DNA of 64,000 nucleotides, taken from NCBI RefSeq assembly GCF_006494775.1, contig NZ_CP041146.1:5574501-5638500 (forward strand). The letters run 5' to 3'. Both the position numbers and the translations under genes were made by a program. This DNA comes from Nocardioides humi. GTDB taxonomy: Bacteria; Actinomycetota; Actinomycetes; Propionibacteriales; Nocardioidaceae. Below the pieces are notes generated by a model. The model had not been told where the DNA came from. It did not search any database and saw only the letters and a program-made list of their open reading frames with translations. Below are positions 35,583 to 44,062 of this stretch, piece by piece. Positions within the stretch are counted from its first letter, which is position 1, and each line of letters begins with the position of its first letter.

Positions 35583-35625
35583 GCCGCGAGCGAGGGAGCC
35601 AGACGAGCGAAGCGAGCCCAGGCTG
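35535..35625. repeat. GAGCGA-rich low-complexity tract
   Basis: Repeated GAGCGA/CGAGCG words across the end of the HhH-GPD gene and the start of the 208-bp gap before sigA. Such tracts are common between genes in this lineage. It extends the upstream reading frame. Confidence 0.6.
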
Positions 35626-35790
35626 AGGCCAAGGCGGACTGAGCCCCGGCTTCCTGAGCGGACCCTGAGCCGACGCTGAGCCGGTGCTGAGCCCCGATGC
35701 ACGAAGGGCTGGGGGTACCGTGGCAGAATGGCGGAAGCGGTCTTGACACCTCCGGTCTTTGCCGCGCCCTAGATCCATCAGCATCGAGAG

Positions 35791-37254
35791 GTGTTCGTGT
35801 CCTCGAACCATCGTTCGGTCCCGCCCGCCCTGCTCAGCCACCCGTCGATCGCCGCGCTCATCGAGCACGCCACGCCGGTCGGCCGGGTCGCAGCGGAGGA
35901 CCTCCGCCAGGCATTCGCTGCCGCTGACGTCGCTCCGGCCCAGCTCAAGGCCCTGATGGCCCACCTGTCGGGCCTCGGCATCTCCGTCGAGCTCGGCGCG
36001 CCCGTCGAGCACCGCGCCGTGGCCGCGGCCGCGCGCAAGACGGGGTCGGCGACCGCGACGACCGCCAAGAAGCCGGCCGCGAAGAAGCCGGCGCCGCCCG
36101 CGCCCGTTCCGGCCGCTCCGCCCGCGAAGACCCCGGCGAAGAAGGCCGCGAGCGCCGAGGCGCCGGCGGTGGGTCCGGACGGCAAGAAGGTCCTGCCGGA
36201 CATCTCCGACGACCAGTTCGAGAAGGACGTCGCCGCCGACCCCACCATCAAGGAGGACGAGGAGGAGGCCAGCGCCACGTCCTCGTTCGTGATCTCGGCC
36301 GCCGACGACACCGACGAGCCGGCCCAGCAGGTCATGGTGGCCGGCGCTACGGCCGACCCGGTCAAGGACTACCTCAAGCAGATCGGCAAGGTCCCGCTCC
36401 TCAACGCCGAGATGGAGGTCGAGCTCGCCAAGCGGATCGAGGCCGGCCTGTTCGCGGAGGAGAAGCTCGGCAAGGGCGGCAAGATCACCCCCAAGCTCCT
36501 CGAGGAGCTGGAGTGGATCGCCGAGGACGGCCGCCGCGCCAAGAACCACCTGCTCGAGGCCAACCTGCGCCTCGTGGTGAGCCTCGCCAAGCGCTACACC
36601 GGCCGCGGCATGCTCTTCCTGGACCTGATCCAGGAGGGCAACCTCGGCCTGATCCGTGCCGTCGAGAAGTTCGACTACACCAAGGGCTACAAGTTCTCGA
36701 CGTACGCCACCTGGTGGATCCGTCAGGCGATCACCCGCGCCATGGCCGACCAGGCCCGCACCATCCGGATCCCGGTCCACATGGTCGAGGTCATCAACAA
36801 GCTCGCCCGGGTCCAGCGCCAGATGCTGCAGGACCTCGGCCGTGAGCCCACCCCGGAGGAGCTCGCCAAGGAGCTCGACATGACCCCGGAGAAGGTCGTC
36901 GAGGTCCAGAAGTACGGCCGCGAGCCGATCTCGCTGCACACCCCCCTGGGTGAGGACGGCGACTCCGAGTTCGGCGACCTGATCGAGGACTCCGAGGCGA
37001 TCGTCCCGGCCGACGCGGTCAGCTTCACGCTGCTGCAGGAGCAGCTGCACGCCGTCCTCGACACGCTGTCGGAGCGCGAGGCGGGCGTGGTCAGCATGCG
37101 CTTCGGCCTCACCGACGGCCAGCCCAAGACCCTCGACGAGATCGGCAAGGTCTACGGTGTGACCCGCGAGCGGATCCGCCAGATCGAGTCGAAGACCATG
37201 TCGAAGCTGCGGCACCCGAGCCGCTCGCAGGTCCTGCGCGACTACCTGGATTGA
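35791..37254 (+). CDS. sigA: Primary RNA polymerase sigma factor (SigA/HrdB)
   Basis: 487 residues. A long Ala/Lys/Pro-rich N-terminal extension (about 70-200) typical of actinobacteria, then region 1.2 ([11 protein letters not shown]), region 2 ([29 protein letters not shown]), region 3, and region 4 with the helix-turn-helix [10 protein letters not shown]. It directs transcription of housekeeping genes. GTG at 35791 or 35797. A TTGACA sits at 35743-35748, but the TAGATC after it is 21 bases away, too far for a normal promoter. Confidence 0.95.
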   Translation: MFVSSNHRSVPPALLSHPSIAALIEHATPVGRVAAEDLRQAFAAADVAPAQLKALMAHLSGLGISVELGAPVEHRAVAAAARKTGSATATTAKKPAAKKPAPPAPVPAAPPAKTPAKKAASAEAPAVGPDGKKVLPDISDDQFEKDVAADPTIKEDEEEASATSSFVISAADDTDEPAQQVMVAGATADPVKDYLKQIGKVPLLNAEMEVELAKRIEAGLFAEEKLGKGGKITPKLLEELEWIAEDGRRAKNHLLEANLRLVVSLAKRYTGRGMLFLDLIQEGNLGLIRAVEKFDYTKGYKFSTYATWWIRQAITRAMADQARTIRIPVHMVEVINKLARVQRQMLQDLGREPTPEELAKELDMTPEKVVEVQKYGREPISLHTPLGEDGDSEFGDLIEDSEAIVPADAVSFTLLQEQLHAVLDTLSEREAGVVSMRFGLTDGQPKTLDEIGKVYGVTRERIRQIESKTMSKLRHPSRSQVLRDYLD

Positions 37255-37258
37255 GCCG

Positions 37259-38200
37259 TTGGCGGCGAGGGCGACCACGAGCCTGGTCGTCCTCGCTGCC
37301 CTCGCCGCCGGCTGCAGCGACGAGCCCGGCCCGCCGCGTCCGGCGGCCCCCACCTCCTCGCCCGCCTCCTCGTCGGCGCCCGCGCCATCCGTGCCGAGTC
37401 CGGCCCCGCGGCCCGCCACCTTCGACGCCACGACGGCGTACGCCGCGGTCGAGCACCTCGCCGGCCGGATCGGCCCCCGCCTGGCCACCGACCGATCCTT
37501 CCGGCGCGCCGCCGACTGGGCGGCGGGACGGCTGGCCGACGCCGGCTATGACGTACGACGGCAGCGCTTCGCCGTGCCCGCCGGCGAGTCGTGGGGCGTC
37601 TCCGTGGACGCCGGGCGCAGCCAGAACGTGATCGCGGAGCCGCCCGGGTTCGACCCCGCCCGGCCGCACCTGGTCGTCGGCGCCCACCTGGACACGGTGG
37701 CGGTCTCACCCGGCGCGGAGGACAACGCCTCCGGCGTCGGCGTCGTGCTCGCGCTCGCCGGCACCGACCTGCAGGCGCGGCTGCCGGTCGTGCTCGTGCT
37801 CTTCGGCGCCGAGGAGCCGCGCGGACCCGGCGACGACGACCACCACTACGGGTCGCGGCACTATGTCGCCCGGCTCGACGAGAAGGCGCGCCGGGCGGTG
37901 CGCGGGATGCTCGCGCTGGACCGGGTCGGGGTCGGGACGGTGGTGCCGGTGGGCAGCGCGACCGCCGAGCCGCCCACGGCCCTGGTGCGGGCGGCCCGCC
38001 GGGCCGGGGTGGAGCACGTCGCGGAGACCGGGCAGCGCTCGAGCGACCACTGGTCGTTCGTCCGCGCCGGGCTGCCGGGCCTGCGGATCGGCAGCACGCC
38101 GTACGCCGGCTACCACAACGCGCGCGACCTGCCGGGCCTCGTGGACCCCGAGCAGCTCGACCGGGTCGGCCGGGTGGTGCTGGCCTGGCTCAGGGGCTGA
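37259..38200 (+). CDS. M28-family zinc aminopeptidase lipoprotein
   Basis: 313 residues. Lipobox L-A-A-G-C at residues 15-19, a Ser/Pro-rich linker, then the M28 fold with G-A-H-L-D-T-V, E-D-N-A-S-G and F-G-A-E-E-P that supply the two-zinc site. It should remove N-terminal amino acids from peptides outside the cell. The start is TTG at 37259, the only codon that gives a proper lipoprotein signal peptide. Its 3' end overlaps the convergent capA-like gene by 11 bp. Confidence 0.85.
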   Translation: MAARATTSLVVLAALAAGCSDEPGPPRPAAPTSSPASSSAPAPSVPSPAPRPATFDATTAYAAVEHLAGRIGPRLATDRSFRRAADWAAGRLADAGYDVRRQRFAVPAGESWGVSVDAGRSQNVIAEPPGFDPARPHLVVGAHLDTVAVSPGAEDNASGVGVVLALAGTDLQARLPVVLVLFGAEEPRGPGDDDHHYGSRHYVARLDEKARRAVRGMLALDRVGVGTVVPVGSATAEPPTALVRAARRAGVEHVAETGQRSSDHWSFVRAGLPGLRIGSTPYAGYHNARDLPGLVDPEQLDRVGRVVLAWLRG

Positions 38201-39575
38201 GGAACGGCCCGCGGCCGTGCCGCCACACGTCCCCCAGGATGTCGGTGGCCAGGGCGCCGCGCACGACCCGCGGCGCGAAGTCGCCGTCCATCGCGTACGG
38301 CACCAGCCGGAACCCCTTGAGGTCGCCGCCCCAGAACACCGCCTCCAGCACGACGCCCTGCTGGGTCTGGGTCATGAAGTCCATGTCGAACACGAAGTTG
38401 CCCAGGGAGTGCGCGACCAGCGCGCCGTCGTACCACTCCAGGCCCTGCACCCAGTGCGGGTGCCCGCCGACCACCAGGTCGGCGCCCGCGTCGACCAGCC
38501 GCCGCGCGACGCGGGACTGGATCGGCTCGGCGACGTGGGTGTACTGCGTGCCCCAGTGCGGCAGCACGACGACCACGTCCACCTCGGAGTCCAGGCGCCG
38601 GACCAGCCCTTCGACGTGACGCAGGTCCGCCTCCACGAGCGGGCCGGTGCGCGGCGGCATCCGCACCGACAGCGCGCCGGGCCGGTCCGCGGTCGCCCGT
38701 GGCGTCTCACCGATCGCGTTGAAGCCGAGCACGCCGAAGCGCACGCCGTTGCGCTCGGCGACGTACGCCGTGCCGGCCTCCGCGCGGTTCCGGCCCGCGC
38801 CGAACGCCCGCACCGGCCCGTCGGCCAGCAGGTCGAGGGTCTGCAGCAGCGCCCGCTCGCCGAAGTCGCCGGCGTGGTTGTTGGCCAGCGACACCGCGTC
38901 GAAGCCGGCGTCCGCGAGTCCGTCGAGCACCTCCGGCGGCGCGGCGAAGGAGTCGCCGCCCTGCTGCGGCGGCCCGTCGTCGGACAGGGTGCTCTCCAGC
39001 GTCCCGATGGTCAGGTCCGCGGAGCGCAGCCGGTCCTGGAGCGGGCGCAGCGGCAGGCTCGGGTCGCCGGCCGCGGCCGCCCGGGCCCCCACCCGGCGGC
39101 CCAGCATCACGTCGCCCACGACGGTCAGCGTGGTCACCTCCGGCGGCGGTGGGCCCGCGACGAGCAGCGGGTACGCCGCCGGCCGCCGCAGCGGATCGAT
39201 GCCCCCGACGCGTGCCGCCCGCACCGTGGCGTCGACCTCGGAGGCGGGCAGCACGGCCACGGCGTCCCGGTCGCGGCGTACCTCCTGCGTGGTCGCGACC
39301 AGGCGGAGCGGCCGGTCGGTCCCGTCCAGCGGCCGCCAGGTGTCGACCTGTCGGGCCGCGACGGCCTCCGCCTCGGCGAGGCTCAGGCGGGGCGCCGCCC
39401 GGGTGGCGTGCACCGCGACGACCAGCGGGTCCCGGGCGACGGGCGGGGACGCCGTCGTCGGTGCGGTCGTCGGTGCGGTCGTCGGTCCCGGCTCCCGGGA
39501 CGAGGGCCCCGTGCAGCCGAGCACCAGCCCGGCAGCGAGGATGCCGAGCCCGAGAGCGCCGCCGCGCCGGGTCAC
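38190..39575 (-). CDS. CapA-family metallophosphatase-like lipoprotein
   Basis: 461 residues. Lipobox L-V-L-G-C (about residue 21), a Thr/Pro linker and a domain of about 90 residues, then the CapA/PGA_cap fold from about 145 with V-G-D-V-M-L-G-R, N-N-H-A-G-D-F-G and G-G-H-P-H-W. CapA is part of poly-gamma-glutamate capsule systems, but standalone lipoproteins like this are common in actinobacteria and their role is unknown. It follows the iron-transport ATPase by 33 bp on the same strand. Confidence 0.85.
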   Translation of the reverse strand: MTRRGGALGLGILAAGLVLGCTGPSSREPGPTTAPTTAPTTASPPVARDPLVVAVHATRAAPRLSLAEAEAVAARQVDTWRPLDGTDRPLRLVATTQEVRRDRDAVAVLPASEVDATVRAARVGGIDPLRRPAAYPLLVAGPPPPEVTTLTVVGDVMLGRRVGARAAAAGDPSLPLRPLQDRLRSADLTIGTLESTLSDDGPPQQGGDSFAAPPEVLDGLADAGFDAVSLANNHAGDFGERALLQTLDLLADGPVRAFGAGRNRAEAGTAYVAERNGVRFGVLGFNAIGETPRATADRPGALSVRMPPRTGPLVEADLRHVEGLVRRLDSEVDVVVVLPHWGTQYTHVAEPIQSRVARRLVDAGADLVVGGHPHWVQGLEWYDGALVAHSLGNFVFDMDFMTQTQQGVVLEAVFWGGDLKGFRLVPYAMDGDFAPRVVRGALATDILGDVWRHGRGPFLSP

Positions 39576-39608
39576 CCCGGCATCGTCGCACTCAGCTCGG
39601 ATCCGTGC

Positions 39609-40406
39609 TCAGTCGCCGGCCGGCACGACCATCGGGGTCCCCGCCACCGGGTCCGGTACGACGACGCAGGGCAGGCCGAACGCCTTCTCGACCACGTCCG
39701 CGGTGACCACCTCGGCCGGCGGGCCCTCGGCGAGGATCCGGCCGGCGGCCATGACGACGAGGTGGTCGCTGTAGCGGCAGGCGAGGTTGAGGTCGTGGAG
39801 CACCGTCACGATGGTGCGCCCGGTGCCCCGGTTCAGCGTCCGGAGCAGCCGGAGCAGCTCGACCTGGTGGCTGATGTCGAGGTAGGTCGTCGGCTCGTCG
39901 AGCAGCAGGAGGTCGGTCTCCTGGGCGAGCGCCATCGCGATCCAGACCCGCTGCCGCTGGCCGCCGGACAGGGCGTGCAGCGGCCGGTCCACGAGCTCGA
40001 CGGTGTCGGTGGCCTCGAGCGCGGCCGCGACGGCCGCCTCGTCACGGGCGCTCCAGTGGCGGAACCAGCCCTGGTGCGGGTGCCGGCCCCGGGAGACCAG
40101 GTCGGCGACGGTGATCCCGTCGGGCGCCACCGGCGTCTGGGGGAGCAGCCCCAGGATCCGGGCGACCTCCCGCGAGCCGCGGTCCAGGATCGGGGTCCCG
40201 TCGAGCAGCACCTCGCCGGTCGAGGGACGCAGCAGCCGTGCGAGACCGCGCAGCAGGGTCGACTTCCCGCACGCGTTGGCGCCGACGATGGCCGTGACCC
40301 GGCCGTCCAGGACGTCCAGGTCCAGTCCCTCGACGACCGCCCGGTCGTCGTACCCCAGCGACAGGTCGCGGGCCGCCAGTCGCGGCGTCGTCGGTGCCTG
40401 GGTCAT
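39609..40406 (-). CDS. Iron-siderophore ABC importer, ATPase
   Basis: 265 residues. Walker A G-A-N-A-C-G-K-S-T, signature L-S-G-G-Q-R-Q-R, Walker B L-L-L-L-D-E-P-T and H-loop H-D-L-N-L-A-C, the last typical of FecE/FepC-type ATPases. Drives Fe(III)-siderophore uptake through the two permeases. The ATG overlaps the upstream permease stop. Last transporter gene of the operon. Confidence 0.93.
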   Translation of the reverse strand: MTQAPTTPRLAARDLSLGYDDRAVVEGLDLDVLDGRVTAIVGANACGKSTLLRGLARLLRPSTGEVLLDGTPILDRGSREVARILGLLPQTPVAPDGITVADLVSRGRHPHQGWFRHWSARDEAAVAAALEATDTVELVDRPLHALSGGQRQRVWIAMALAQETDLLLLDEPTTYLDISHQVELLRLLRTLNRGTGRTIVTVLHDLNLACRYSDHLVVMAAGRILAEGPPAEVVTADVVEKAFGLPCVVVPDPVAGTPMVVPAGD

Positions 40407-41455
40407 CCGCCCATCCCCCTCCGGTTGGTGGTGGCGATCAGCCACAGCAGGTACGGCGCGCCCACGGCGCCGGTGACGACGCCGGTCGGCATCTCGACCG
40501 GCAGCACGTTGACCGCGATGTAGTCGGCGATCAGGCAGAGCACGGCGCCGGTCGCCGCGGCCGCGACGATACCGCCGCGGGCACGGCCCAGCAGCCGGTC
40601 CGCGACCGGTCCGGCGACGAGGGCGACGAAGGTGATCGGCCCGGCGACGGCGGTGGCGAGGGCGGTGAGCAGCACCGCCACGCCGATCAGCGCCAGCCGG
40701 GTCGGCTCGAGCCGGGTGCCGAGCCCGCGGGCGGTGTCGTCGCCGAGCTCGACGGTACGCAGCATCCGCTGGAGCACCGGCACCAGCGGCGCCAGTGCCA
40801 GCAGGCACCACAGCAGCACCTCGTTCTCGGCGTCGCCGGCCTGCCCGATGGAGCCGGTGAGCCAGTGCAGCGCCTCCCGCGCCTCGGTCAGCGAGGTGCG
40901 GGTCAGCAGGTAGCCGGTGATGCCGGTCGCGAAGGCCGCCATGCCGATGCCGATCAGGATGAACCGGTAGCCGGTGATCCCGTCGCGCCAGGCCAGCAGG
41001 TACATCGCGATCGAGAACAGCACCGCGCCGGCCAGTGCCAGTACCGGGATGCTCAGCGCGGCCAGGGCCGGCACCGCGATCCCGGCGACCGCGAAGACGC
41101 TGGCGCCGGCGGAGATGCCGACGAAGTCCGGCGAGGCGAGCGGGTTGCGCAGCAGCTGCTGGAAGATCGTGCCCGCCGCGCCGAGGGCCAGGCCGACGCC
41201 GATCGCCGCCTTGACCTGCGGGAAGGCGAGGTCGCGCACGATGAAGTCGACGGCCGGGCTGTCGCGGGTCCCGAGGAGGGAGCCGAGGACCTGGTCGAGG
41301 CTGAGCCGGACCGAGCCGAAGCACAGCGTGGCCAGGCCCAGCACGACCACGGTCGCCGCCAGCAGCGCCGGTACGACGACCGCTCGCTGCGCGCGCCGGC
41401 GGCGGGTCCGGCGCAGGGCGACCCGGGCGGGGATCGCCTGGTCCAGGGTGCTCAT
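40403..41455 (-). CDS. Iron-siderophore ABC importer, FecCD-type permease 2
   Basis: 350 residues, about nine to ten membrane helices after a basic N-terminal tail (R-R-T-R-R-R-R). G-A-A-G-T-I-F-Q-Q-L-L-R-N-P-L-A-S-P matches the FecCD motif, and L-G-D-D-T-A-R-G-L-G is the EAA-like loop that contacts the ATPase. Pairs with permease 1. ATG overlaps the previous stop (ATGA). Confidence 0.92.
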   Translation of the reverse strand: MSTLDQAIPARVALRRTRRRRAQRAVVVPALLAATVVVLGLATLCFGSVRLSLDQVLGSLLGTRDSPAVDFIVRDLAFPQVKAAIGVGLALGAAGTIFQQLLRNPLASPDFVGISAGASVFAVAGIAVPALAALSIPVLALAGAVLFSIAMYLLAWRDGITGYRFILIGIGMAAFATGITGYLLTRTSLTEAREALHWLTGSIGQAGDAENEVLLWCLLALAPLVPVLQRMLRTVELGDDTARGLGTRLEPTRLALIGVAVLLTALATAVAGPITFVALVAGPVADRLLGRARGGIVAAAATGAVLCLIADYIAVNVLPVEMPTGVVTGAVGAPYLLWLIATTNRRGMGG

Positions 41456-42444
41456 AGCTCGGCCAGCCGGCGGTAGCGGACGAGGGCGATGAAGAAGGGC
41501 GCCCCCAGGACGCCGAGCACGATGCCGACCTGGAGCTCGCCGGGGGAGCCCAGGATCCGGCCGAGGATGTCGGCGCCGAGGAGCAGCAGCGGGCCGAGGA
41601 GCAGGGAGTACGGCAGGATCCAGCAGTAGTCCGGGCCGCAGATCGCCCGGGCGACGTGCGGCACGACGAGCCCGACGAAGACGATCGGCCCGCAGGCGGC
41701 GGTCGCGGCGCCGCAGAGCACCGCGACGACCGTGAACAGCCCGATCCGGGTCCGGGTCAGCGACACCCCGAGACCGCGGGCCGCGTCCTCGCCCAGGGCG
41801 AGCGCGTTGAGCGAGCGTCCGCACAGCATCCCGGCGGCCAGCGCCACCAGCAGCACCGGCGCGACGCCGGTGACGATCGGCGCGTACCGCCCCGCCAGCG
41901 AGCCGACCTGCCAGAACCGGAACGCGTTCTGGGCCTGCAGGTCGGTCAGCAGCAGCCCGATCGTGACGGCGCCGAACCCGGCCGTGATCGCCGCCCCGGC
42001 CAGGGCCATCTTCACCGGGGTCGCGCCCTCGCGACCGAGCGAGCCCACGGCGTACACGAGGGCGGTGGCGGCGAGTGCGCCGATGAACGCGAAGACCACA
42101 TGCGGCCCGATCCCGGTCACGCCGAGGACCACGATGCCGAGCACCACCGCCAGCGCGGCGCCCGCCTCGATCCCCATGATCGAGGGGTCGGCCAGCGGGT
42201 TGCGGGTCAGCCCCTGCAGGATCGCGCCGGACACGCCGAGGGCGGCGCCGACCAGGATGCCGAGGAGGGTGCGCGGCACCCGCAGCCGGACCGTCACGGT
42301 GTCGTCGGTCGTCACGGCGCTGAGGTGCCGCAGCGCGTCGACGACGTCGCCGAGCCCGATGTGGCGGGAGCCCTGGGTGATGCTCAGGAAGCCGACGAGC
42401 AGGAGCAGGGCGGCGAGTCCGAGGAGCCCGGCTGCCCTAGTCAC
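41452..42444 (-). CDS. Iron-siderophore ABC importer, FecCD-type permease 1
   Basis: 330 residues, polytopic. G-V-S-G-A-I-L-Q-G-L-T-R-N-P-L-A-D-P is the family motif and A-L-G-E-D-A-A-R-G-L-G the ATPase-contact loop; G-P-I-V-F-V-G-L-V-V-P-H follows. The start overlaps the binding-protein stop by 8 bp, so the four genes form one transcript. Confidence 0.92.
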   Translation of the reverse strand: MTRAAGLLGLAALLLLVGFLSITQGSRHIGLGDVVDALRHLSAVTTDDTVTVRLRVPRTLLGILVGAALGVSGAILQGLTRNPLADPSIMGIEAGAALAVVLGIVVLGVTGIGPHVVFAFIGALAATALVYAVGSLGREGATPVKMALAGAAITAGFGAVTIGLLLTDLQAQNAFRFWQVGSLAGRYAPIVTGVAPVLLVALAAGMLCGRSLNALALGEDAARGLGVSLTRTRIGLFTVVAVLCGAATAACGPIVFVGLVVPHVARAICGPDYCWILPYSLLLGPLLLLGADILGRILGSPGELQVGIVLGVLGAPFFIALVRYRRLAEL

Positions 42445-43459
42445 CGATGGAGTCGTCGAGGCCGGACAGCTCCTCCGTGAGCTTCGTCAGCGCCGTGGCG
42501 TAGTGGCCGTAGGTGTGCAGCCAGAAGCCCGGCCACTCCACGATCTGGCCGGCCGCGGCGGCCCGGATCGAGGTCCAGGTCGGCTGGGTCTCCACCGTCT
42601 TCTGGTCCGCGGCGAAGCTGCGGTTGTCGAACATCAGCACGTCGGGCTGGTACTTGTCGGCGTTCTCCCAGCTCAGGTTCTCCCAGTAGGGGAAGCCCGG
42701 GTCGGGGGAGTCGGGCTCGATGATGTCGAGGCCCCACCGGTCGAAGTCGAGCAGCTCGGGGGCGTACTCCGGGTTGGCGACGTAGAGCAGGTCGCTGGCG
42801 GGCGAGACCGCCAGCGCCGTGAAGTCCTTCTCCTCCATGGCCGCGATGAAGGCGTCGCGCGCCTCCTCGAAGGCCGCCTTGTCCTTCGCGCCCTGGGAGT
42901 TCTCGACGTCGGCGCCGAGGCTCGCGGCGAGCTCCTCGTAGCCCTCGGCGAGGTCGAGGATCGAGTCGCCCTGGGTGGCGCCGACGACGGGGGCGAGGTC
43001 GGCGAGCTTCTTGCTCTTGGCCTTGACGCCGTCCTCGAAGCCGGAGTGGGCCTTCTCGGCGGGCCACCAGTCGGCCACGATCAGGTCGGGGGAGAGCGTG
43101 GACGCCTTGGCGACGTCGATCGAGCCCCACTCCTCGCCGAGGATCTCGATGCCGGTCAGGTCCAGACCCTGCAGGTTGGGGTCGGTGTCGACCGACTCGT
43201 CGCCGTAGATGCCGACCGGGCGGATGCCGTACGACATCAGCGCGGCGGCCTCCGCGGCGTGCGCGATGATCCGGGTCGGGACCTCGTCGAGCGTGACCAC
43301 CTCGCCCGAGCCGTCGGTGAACTCCCACGGGCCCTCCGGCGTCGCCGACGCGCCCGACGCCGGGTCGTCGCCGGCGTCCTTCTCCGGGATGTCGGAGGAG
43401 CAGGCGGTCAGTGCCAGCGCCAGGCTGGCGGCCGCGACCACGGCCAGGCGGGTTCTCAT
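42437..43459 (-). CDS. Iron-siderophore ABC importer, substrate-binding lipoprotein
   Basis: 340 residues. Signal peptide with lipobox L-T-A-C (Cys20), then a two-lobed class III binding protein fold with V-P-T-R-I-I-A-H, G-D-E-S-V-D-T-D and L-S-P-D-L-I-V-A-D-W-W. Delivers Fe(III)-siderophore to the permeases. First gene of the operon. The ATG sits directly on an IdeR/DtxR-type box, and a TAGCCT -10 ends six bases before the ATG, so the mRNA is probably leaderless. Confidence 0.9.
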   Translation of the reverse strand: MRTRLAVVAAASLALALTACSSDIPEKDAGDDPASGASATPEGPWEFTDGSGEVVTLDEVPTRIIAHAAEAAALMSYGIRPVGIYGDESVDTDPNLQGLDLTGIEILGEEWGSIDVAKASTLSPDLIVADWWPAEKAHSGFEDGVKAKSKKLADLAPVVGATQGDSILDLAEGYEELAASLGADVENSQGAKDKAAFEEARDAFIAAMEEKDFTALAVSPASDLLYVANPEYAPELLDFDRWGLDIIEPDSPDPGFPYWENLSWENADKYQPDVLMFDNRSFAADQKTVETQPTWTSIRAAAAGQIVEWPGFWLHTYGHYATALTKLTEELSGLDDSIGD

Positions 43460-43477
43460 GAGGAAAGGCTAACCTGA
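43459..43477 (-). promoter_or_regulatory. IdeR/DtxR-type iron box
   Basis: TGAGGAAAGGCTAACCTGA matches the 19-bp palindromic consensus TTAGGTTAGGCTAACCTAA at 15 positions. It covers the likely -10 of the siderophore-importer operon, so iron-loaded regulator should block transcription. Confidence 0.75.
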
Positions 43478-43557
43478 GGCGATCCGCTCGCTGAGAGGCG
43501 TCCCGAAAAGCGCCGCGGCCCCGAGAGGACTCGGGGCCGCGGGCGAGCTGTCGGAGG

Positions 43558-43779
43558 TCAGTCGGCGACGGGCGCCGGCTTGTCGGTGAGCCTGTGGGTC
43601 TCGTCGTGGACGGTGACCGCGATCTCCTTGAGCGCGTCACCGTGCTCACGGGCGTGGTGGGCGCAGAAGAGGAGCTCGCCGCCGGTGGCGAGCTCTACGC
43701 GGAGGTAGGCCTGGGCACCACAACGGTCACAGCGGTCCTCCGCGGTCAGCGGGGCGCTGGGAGCAACAGCAGTTGTCAT
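43558..43779 (-). CDS. DUF7455-type small zinc-binding protein
   Basis: 73 residues. C-D-R-C near residue 18 and C-A-H-H near 40 look like a zinc-binding knuckle. The family is widespread in actinobacteria and found beside sigA/topoisomerase IV genes, as here; function unknown. ATG at 43779 (M-T-T-A-V) is preferred to a start 12 codons upstream. The 283 bp between this gene and parE hold no other gene; a possible -10 TAGATT for parE is at 44003-44008. Confidence 0.85.
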   Translation of the reverse strand: MTTAVAPSAPLTAEDRCDRCGAQAYLRVELATGGELLFCAHHAREHGDALKEIAVTVHDETHRLTDKPAPVAD

Positions 43780-44062
43780 CTCGGGCCTCTCAATCATTCT
43801 CGATAACACCCTCATCGGGCGTTGTCCGGATCAACGTAGCGACTGGATCAAAGATTCCCGTCCCCGTGTGGTCCATTCCACTTCTGCGTCAGGTTCATCC
43901 AAGCACCTGGGAGCCGTCCTTTCGGTGATTTCCCACGGCCCGAAACAGCACTGTGACCATCCGGGCCCCGTGTCCCTGCGCACTCGCCCGGCGTGTCGCG
44001 GGTAGATTCATGTCCTTGGAAGTACCCCCGATCCACCGTGATCCACCCGTGAGGAGCCGGTC

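Noticed and set aside
35720..35790. tRNA-like or strong promoter sequence before sigA
   Set aside because: No cloverleaf can be formed and no TTCGA arm is seen; TTGACA is 21 bases from the only -10-like word, too far for a normal promoter.
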